Assembly: GCA_964581505.1 (NCBI GenBank)
Contig: CAZOOR010000090.1
Span: 1 to 7,344, forward strand
Length of the DNA stretch: 7,344 nt
Source of the DNA: CAZOOR01 sp964581505
GTDB lineage: Bacteria; Bacteroidota; Ignavibacteria; Kapaibacteriales; UBA2268
Direction: 5' to 3'
Below, one piece after another: positions 5,775 through 7,344 of the stretch. The notes under the pieces are model-generated. The model did not search any database and was not told the DNA's origin. It worked only from the letters and a program-made list of their open reading frames with translations. A program made the position numbers and the translations under genes. How positions within the stretch are numbered: position 1 is the stretch's first letter; each line of letters opens with the position of its first letter.

Positions 5775-7100
5775 ATGAATCTGGTTGCAATAGTCGGACG
5801 TCCCAATGTGGGCAAATCAACGCTTTTCAACAGAATTATTCAGCAGAAAGAGGCGATTGTTGAAGATACTCCCGGTGTAACCCGCGACAGAATTTACGGA
5901 GATGCGGATTGGAACGGTAAAAATTTCTTTCTTGTTGATACGGGCGGTTTTATTCCCGGTACTGAGGATAAAATCGAAAAAGCAGTACGAGAGCAGGCAA
6001 CAATTGCCATTGAAGAAGCAGATGTTGTTATATTTCTTGTGGACGGTCGCGAAGGTGTTACTCCTTTTGATAGGGATATTGCAACTATTTTGCGAAATTC
6101 AGATAAGCCTATCGTACTCGTTGTTAATAAATGCGACAACGCACATCTTGATTTGAATTCCTATGAATTTTATGAATTAAGTCTCGGCGAACCCTTTGCT
6201 ATTTCTGCACTGGGCGGTCGTAGTACAGGCGACTTTCTTGATAGTGTTACTTCATATTTAGACGATAGTGATGGTGATGATGATGACGGACGGTTGAAAA
6301 TCGCCGTTGTCGGGCGTCCGAATGTAGGTAAATCAAGTATTTGTAACGCACTGCTGGGCAAAGACAGAATGATTGTTACGGATATTGCCGGGACTACTCG
6401 CGATTCTATAGACAGCACATTCAAATACTACAATGAGGAAATGGTTTTGATTGACACTGCCGGATTGAGAAGGCGTAGCAATATTAAAGAGAATGTGGAG
6501 TTTTACAGTACATTGCGGACTGCTCGCGCCATTGACAGGTGCGATGTTGCAGTTGTTGTACTTGATGCTACTCTCGGTCTCGAAGACCAAGACAAGAAAA
6601 TTATTAACAAAGTGGCAGAAAAACGCAAAGGAATAATTATTGTTGTCAATAAATGGGATTTAATCGAAAAGGATACTAATACAGCGGCAGAATTCACAAA
6701 TTCCATTCGCGAAATGATGAAAACTTATAGTTATATTCCCGTTGTATATACTTCCGCATTGACTAAGCAGAGGATTACACGTATTCCTGATTTAGCTAAA
6801 AGAATTAATGAACGCAGACAGAAGCGTATATCAACAGGAAAATTAAATCGTGAATTACTGGCGGTATTAGCAAAGACACCGCCGCCTGCTGTTCAGGGTC
6901 GCGATTTGCGGATTAATTATATTACACAGGTGAAAACAGAACCGCCGGTTTTTGCTTTTTTCTGCAATCACCCGAACTATATTCCGGAATCATATAAACG
7001 TTTTGTCGAGAATTCACTTCGCAAGATGTACGATTTGCAGGGAGTACCAATCTCATTTATTTTCCGAAAGAAAAACATTGACAGATTTGAGAATGAATAA
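5775..7100 (+). CDS. der: Ribosome biogenesis GTPase Der (EngA)
   Basis: This 441-residue protein has two consecutive GTPase domains and a KH-like C-terminal domain. Der acts in late assembly of the 50S subunit and is essential in most bacteria studied. Domain 1: GRPNVGKS (8-15), DTPGVTRD (31-38), DTGG (55-58), NKCD (118-121), SAL (144-146). Domain 2: GRPNVGKS (180-187), GTTRD (206-210), DTAG (227-230), NKWD (292-295), SAL (327-329). The KH-like part covers about 350-441, with PPPAV (369-373), VPISFIFRKK (424-433) and a short acidic end. An acidic linker DDSDGDDDDGR (163-173) separates the GTPase domains. The length is normal for the family. It follows pyrE after only 2 bases; AAAAGGA at 5757-5763, inside the pyrE end, is the best Shine-Dalgarno in the window. 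It is the last gene of the operon and is followed at once by a terminator. Confidence 0.97.
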   Translation: MNLVAIVGRPNVGKSTLFNRIIQQKEAIVEDTPGVTRDRIYGDADWNGKNFFLVDTGGFIPGTEDKIEKAVREQATIAIEEADVVIFLVDGREGVTPFDRDIATILRNSDKPIVLVVNKCDNAHLDLNSYEFYELSLGEPFAISALGGRSTGDFLDSVTSYLDDSDGDDDDGRLKIAVVGRPNVGKSSICNALLGKDRMIVTDIAGTTRDSIDSTFKYYNEEMVLIDTAGLRRRSNIKENVEFYSTLRTARAIDRCDVAVVVLDATLGLEDQDKKIINKVAEKRKGIIIVVNKWDLIEKDTNTAAEFTNSIREMMKTYSYIPVVYTSALTKQRITRIPDLAKRINERRQKRISTGKLNRELLAVLAKTPPPAVQGRDLRINYITQVKTEPPVFAFFCNHPNYIPESYKRFVENSLRKMYDLQGVPISFIFRKKNIDRFENE

Positions 7101-7111
7101 AATTCACTGAT

Positions 7112-7153
7112 AAATAGAAAAAGCCCGCCGGATTGAGCGGGCTTTTTCTATTT
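7112..7153. terminator. Strong intrinsic terminator after der
   Basis: A perfect 17-base stem, 7112-7128 pairing with 7137-7153, encloses an 8-base loop (7129-7136). The core is GCCCGC/GCGGGC flanked by A5 on the left and T5 on the right. It begins 12 bases after the der stop codon. The A tract before and T tract after the GC core make it usable from both strands, so it could also stop transcription entering from the right. Confidence 0.92.
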
Positions 7154-7188
7154 CCTCCTTGGCTTATAGGCGTAAACTGGGGTGCGGG

Positions 7189-7263
7189 TCGGCTGTTTTG
7201 TCTTTAATTCCCCTCTCGCAGAGGGGTGGCAGACGCAGTCTGACGGGGTGTTCGGCTGTTCTG
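7189..7263. repeat. Near-identical 12-base direct repeats flanking a hairpin element
   Basis: TCGGCTGTTTTG (7189-7200) and TCGGCTGTTCTG (7252-7263) differ at one base and have their starts 63 bases apart. Both are preceded at a short distance by GGGGTG (7179-7184 and 7245-7250). They enclose the 51-base stretch 7201-7251 that holds the two hairpins described separately. They could be target duplications around a small inserted element, or two units of a longer degenerate repeat. Confidence 0.5.
7201..7251. repeat. Interspersed repeat element with two perfect small hairpins
   Basis: CCCCTCT (7210-7216) pairs with AGAGGGG (7220-7226) across the loop CGC. CAGAC (7230-7234) then pairs with GTCTG (7238-7242) across GCA, followed by ACGGGGTG (7243-7250). 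I recall intergenic elements of the form CCCCTCT..AGAGGGGTGGC..GACGGGGTG from many bacterial genomes, where they occur in many copies as REP- or MITE-like repeats. That comparison is from memory. No coding potential is visible. Confidence 0.6.
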
Positions 7264-7264
7264 C

Positions 7265-7318
7265 ATTTCAAACTGTGTCGTCTATTTCAAACCGCATCCT
7301 TCAGGATGCAGTTTGAAA
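7265..7318. repeat. 34-base near-perfect palindrome with a duplicated left arm
   Basis: Bases 7285-7300 pair with 7303-7318 with a single mismatch (C7293 against A7310) and a two-base centre. The left arm motif ATTTCAAAC also occurs 19 bases earlier (7265-7273). There, TTTCAAACTG (7266-7275) is a perfect complement of the outer right arm CAGTTTGAAA (7309-7318). Two alternative hairpins are therefore possible. It lies beyond the der terminator and is not followed by a T tract. Confidence 0.65.
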
Positions 7319-7344
7319 CGTCTGACACACCCATTGAGGAGAGA

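Noticed and set aside
6261..6295. GAT-rich tandem stretch in der as a microsatellite
   Set aside because: It encodes the acidic linker between the two GTPase domains, a normal feature of Der, and the repeat is short and imperfect.

Overview
The window carries five complete protein genes, one complete divergent gene and the tail of a seventh gene. GC is moderate (about 40% by eye in the core genes), every start is ATG and Shine-Dalgarno sequences are weak. The gene types (MlaF-like ATPase, VWA-OmpA lipoprotein, secreted M28 peptidase, pyrE, der) and one promoter with the Bacteroidota TTTG / TAnnTTTG pattern suggest a diderm of the wider Bacteroidota-Chlorobiota-Ignavibacteriota (possibly Kapabacteria) group. 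That placement is an inference from style and has not been tested by phylogeny.

Layout. Bases 2-142 hold the C-terminal end of an unidentified plus-strand gene. Bases 143-1544 form a clearly AT-richer segment holding one minus-strand gene, a class II self-inhibited Fic protein (267-1340). It has its own promoter and operator-like repeats (1367-1430) and a candidate terminator (173-210). An MlaF-like ABC ATPase follows at 1545-2330, with no mlaE or mlaD beside it. After a 120-base gap with a TATAAT-type promoter comes a tight four-gene run: VWA-OmpA lipoprotein (2451-3875), M28 carboxypeptidase Q-like peptidase (3882-5237), orotate phosphoribosyltransferase pyrE (5248-5772) and the double GTPase der (5775-7100). 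Gaps are only 6, 10 and 2 bases, so co-transcription is likely. The run ends in a strong 17-bp-stem terminator (7112-7153).

The last 190 bases are non-coding and packed with inverted and direct repeats. They include a CCCCTCT/AGAGGGG hairpin element of a kind I recall as interspersed in many bacterial genomes, and a 34-base near-perfect palindrome.

How the genes relate. The MlaF-like ATPase, the VWA-OmpA lipoprotein and the M28 peptidase all belong to the cell envelope or periplasm. pyrE and der are housekeeping genes (pyrimidine synthesis, ribosome assembly) that seem to share the operon's transcription rather than its function. The Fic gene looks like an accessory insertion between older core genes. 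I see no clear evidence of a wholly new system. The most unusual signals are the helically phased repeats over the fic promoter and the repeat cluster after der.
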